This document shows, one piece after another, positions 56,005 to 57,496 of a DNA stretch of 57,496 bases. The DNA lies in NCBI GenBank assembly GCA_034678405.1, contig JAXDBW010000046.1:1-57496 (forward strand), in the 5' to 3' direction. Numbering within the stretch: the first letter of the stretch is position 1; the number at the start of each line of letters is the position of its first letter. Below the pieces are notes generated by a model. The model was not told the DNA's origin. It saw only the letters and a list, made by a program, of their open reading frames with translations, and did no database searches. Made by a program: the position numbers and the translations under genes. This DNA comes from JAXDBW01 sp034678405 (lineage in GTDB: Bacteria; Patescibacteriota; Patescibacteriia; UBA10025; JAHIVO01).

Positions 56005-56520
56005 CTATTGGCCATTTGTGGACTTGATTCGCTCGATGTGATTATGCAACTCTTGCTCTGCTTGGCTGGCAAGATCAAATAGAATACTTATTTGGTGTTT
56101 TGAGAGTTTGCGAGGGATGATATCTTTAATGCAGAGCACGCCGAGCACGAGGCCGGATTCAAAGTCATGTAGTGGCACGCCAGCGTAAAAGCGAATGTAC
56201 GGTGAGCGAGTCACCTGAGGATTATCCGCAAATCGTGGATCTTTGATGGTATCCTCGACAATCATTATTTCCGAGGACATGATTGAGTGCGCGCAAAATG
56301 AAATATTTCGGGGGAGTTCTTTTATGTCCAGCCCTTGACACGATTTATACCACTCGCGATCTTTGTCTATGAGGGAAATAGTTGAAATGGGAACGTGTAA
56401 TTTTTCTATTGCTGATTTGGTGATACGATCAAAGCACTCCTCAGGATCGGTATCGAGAAGCTTGAGTTTCCACAGTAATTTCAGGCGTTTTTCTTCATTC
56501 GATGGTATAGGAGCTTTCAT
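56005..56520 (-). CDS. GAF-domain protein
   Basis: A 171-aa protein consisting of one GAF domain: ISTISLIDKDREWYKSCQGL, FCAHSIMSSEIMIVEDTIKD, PRFADNPQV and IRFYAGVPLHDFESGLVLGV, LCIKDIIPR. GAF domains bind cyclic nucleotides or other small molecules. There is no output domain, so it may act through a partner. A strong GGAGGGA precedes the ATG at 56520. Longer in-frame starts lack one. Confidence 0.88.
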   Translation of the reverse strand: MKAPIPSNEEKRLKLLWKLKLLDTDPEECFDRITKSAIEKLHVPISTISLIDKDREWYKSCQGLDIKELPRNISFCAHSIMSSEIMIVEDTIKDPRFADNPQVTRSPYIRFYAGVPLHDFESGLVLGVLCIKDIIPRKLSKHQISILFDLASQAEQELHNHIERIKSTNGQ

Positions 56521-56614
56521 ATTTCCCTCCTTAATATTCAGCGCCCCATGTCCTGTCTCAGTATACTCCAATGTTAAAAAAAGGGAATATCTACTTGTAC
56601 CATACCTTGTATAA

Positions 56615-57010
56615 TTATTTCTGGCGGCGGGGAAATGCCCGGCCGCGTTTGTCGTATCTTTTTTCGTTTGTCTTGTATCCGTCGTCGGATGACCAGCGCA
56701 GCCACAGCCGCTTCTTAAATCCACCTTTTCGCTTGAGGTTTGCTGCCCGAGCGGCATCAATATCTCGCTGGGGAATCTTCTTGATTGATTTTATTTCCTC
56801 GATGACATCGATCACATCAGCAATTTCGCTGACTAATTCCTTCTTGCTCTTCGCCTGCTGCATGCCGCTTGCTTCTTCCTCCACCTTCTTGATCAGCTCT
56901 TTCTCGAATGCTCTCCTCGGCAGTACTCGGGCATCATAATCAGCACCCGCAGCCGTGATCCGGTCTGGGATCTTATCGCGAATGACTTTGTTGTAGAATA
57001 TCTTTTTCAT
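56615..57010 (-). CDS. Phosphoribosyl-ATP pyrophosphohydrolase-like (MazG-like) protein
   Basis: A 131-aa protein with MKKIFYNKVIRDKIPDRITA, then EKELIKKVEEEASGMQQAKS and KKELVSEIADVIDVIEEIKS, whose Glu/Asp spacing is typical of all-alpha NTP pyrophosphohydrolases. The C-terminal 45 residues are basic (KRKGGFKKRLWLRW, DKRGRAFPRRQK). The ATG at 57010 gives the family start. It likely removes non-canonical NTPs; a histidine-pathway role is unlikely, as no his genes are seen. Confidence 0.8.
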   Translation of the reverse strand: MKKIFYNKVIRDKIPDRITAAGADYDARVLPRRAFEKELIKKVEEEASGMQQAKSKKELVSEIADVIDVIEEIKSIKKIPQRDIDAARAANLKRKGGFKKRLWLRWSSDDGYKTNEKRYDKRGRAFPRRQK

Positions 57011-57072
57011 CCGCCTGTTCCGTAAAGATGTTGGCGTGAGAAGGGCGGCTTGGCTCTTCCGCAATCAATTTA

Positions 57073-57093
57073 TCTTCTTTTGCCGAGGGGCAG
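57073..57093. repeat. 21-bp direct repeat of the tRNA-Phe 3' end
   Basis: Identical to 57249-57269, which covers the 3' end of tRNA-Phe and its trailer. The copies are 176 bp apart. Confidence 0.8.
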
Positions 57094-57096
57094 CAA

Positions 57097-57133
57097 TGTC
57101 AGCCAGAGGCTGATCCGCCTTTGGCGGAAACTG
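57097..57133. repeat. REP-like double-hairpin repeat, copy 3
   Basis: TCAGCCAGAGGCTGA then TCCGCC-TTT-GGCGGA, two perfect hairpins back to back. It lies inside the 176-bp segment bounded by the tRNA-Phe repeat. Confidence 0.7.
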
Positions 57134-57248
57134 CCGATCCTGAACAATTTCTTCCTCGACTCTGCTCGGAGTCAATGTTCAGGACAGGCTCCAGGCCCTG
57201 TACCATCTCGTTTCACTCAAAGTACAGGATAAAATTTTCAGTCATTTC

Positions 57249-57269
57249 TCTTCTTTTGCCGAGGGGCAG
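57249..57269. repeat. 21-bp direct repeat, tRNA-Phe copy
   Basis: The functional copy of the repeat at 57073-57093, lying over the tRNA 3' end, T-arm edge and trailer. Confidence 0.8.
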
Positions 57270-57328
57270 AATTGAACTGCCGACGCAAGGATTTTCAGTC
57301 CTTCGCTCTACCACTGAGCTACCTCGGC
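57257..57328 (-). tRNA. tRNA-Phe(GAA)
   Basis: Acceptor GCCGAGG/CCTCGGC, anticodon stem AAGGA/TCCTT around CTGAAAA, anticodon GAA; discriminator A; no CCA. The leader CTTCTTTTGCCG can pair with CGGCAAAAGAAG at the 3' end and trailer, a 12-bp helix that would displace part of the acceptor stem. Confidence 0.95.
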
Positions 57329-57429
57329 GTATCCAGGCACCGGCAAAAGAAGATAATGTGTAAATAAACGTTTCGCTCTTCCGGGACACTCGGGCGCTTC
57401 GGCTTTGCTCAGCGCATCCTCGTGTCCGC

Positions 57430-57496
57430 CACGGCGCGGCGGGGGGGTGAGGCACACAAAACAACACAGGGGGCAGCCCCCCCCCCCGGCCCCGCG
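57430..57496. other. G/C homopolymer tail at the window end
   Basis: Runs of seven G and twelve C alternate with short CA-rich text. No gene is visible from 57329 on. This may be an assembly edge or error-prone sequence rather than real biology. Confidence 0.5.

Noticed and set aside
55793..57133. CRISPR array from repeated hairpins
   Set aside because: The repeats are few, irregularly spaced and lack unique spacers of constant length; no cas genes are seen.

Overview
The window looks like a chromosomal piece of a reduced-genome bacterium, most likely Patescibacteria/CPR. This is inferred from gene content and style: a stand-alone riboflavin kinase, an archaeal-type CMP kinase, a CarS-like CDP-lipid synthase, a membrane pyrophosphatase, class III ribonucleotide reductase as the only RNR seen, minor type IV pseudopilins, single-gene tRNA loci, and several genes whose -10 box lies 6-11 nt before the ATG (leaderless mRNAs). 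The exact lineage cannot be read without a search. Both window edges appear to be cut: a recombinase gene enters from the left, and the right edge dissolves into G/C homopolymers.

Layout. 1-1250: C-terminal part of a large serine recombinase running into the 3' end of tRNA-His, then tRNA-Leu(GAG). 1390-4170 (minus): rplS, rluD-type pseudouridine synthase, CCA-adding enzyme. 4288-6270 (plus): an unrecognised 504-aa protein and an RRM protein with a structured leader. 6399-10901 (plus): a three-gene minor pseudopilin operon bracketed by two identical 36-bp terminators. 10955-16194: secreted proteins, tRNA-Lys plus a CPBP-like membrane protease, a CbiM-like transporter component, an HEFGH metalloprotease, tRNA-Arg, and a Xer-like protein with altered catalytic residues. 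16328-25494 (plus): two unrecognised genes, rpsO-NYN nuclease-pnp-CMP kinase, an intergenic transcription unit that looks like a ~380-nt ncRNA, rnhB, a methyltransferase, yraN, and nusA behind an attenuator. 25528-37415 (plus): hppA, then a tightly packed run of lipid genes (two PlsC-like acyltransferases, PaaK-like ligase, patatin, CarS), tig, nfo, DUF218, a J-domain protein, a 2H phosphoesterase, a YfcE-like phosphodiesterase, an inositol monophosphatase and riboflavin kinase. 37416-42262 (minus): a three-gene module of ATP-grasp ligase, PKD/7TM membrane protein, and a fused ATP-grasp + DUF1704 metallopeptidase. 42270-46459: tRNA-Leu(TAA), tRNA-Gly(GCC), tRNA-Cys, a 3D-domain protein, and nrdD-nrdG under a double NrdR box. 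46746-57328: glycosyltransferase, PadR/HAAS pair, HD proteins, repair proteins, QueH, pterin dehydratase, a GAF protein, a PRA-PH-like protein, and tRNA-Gly(TCC), tRNA-Pro, tRNA-Phe.

The most unusual things are: (i) a ~100-nt structured element in four diverged copies, always immediately or just upstream of a tRNA on the same strand, with compensatory stem changes and an invariant core; (ii) the ligase/7TM/ligase-peptidase module; (iii) tRNAs that directly precede protein start codons by 7-14 nt, reminiscent of tRNA punctuation; (iv) long leader-trailer helices around the three CCA-less tRNAs Arg, Pro and Phe; (v) the orphan ncRNA-like unit before rnhB. Ten tRNA genes were identified by reading anticodon loops. 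No rRNA genes and no CRISPR array were seen.
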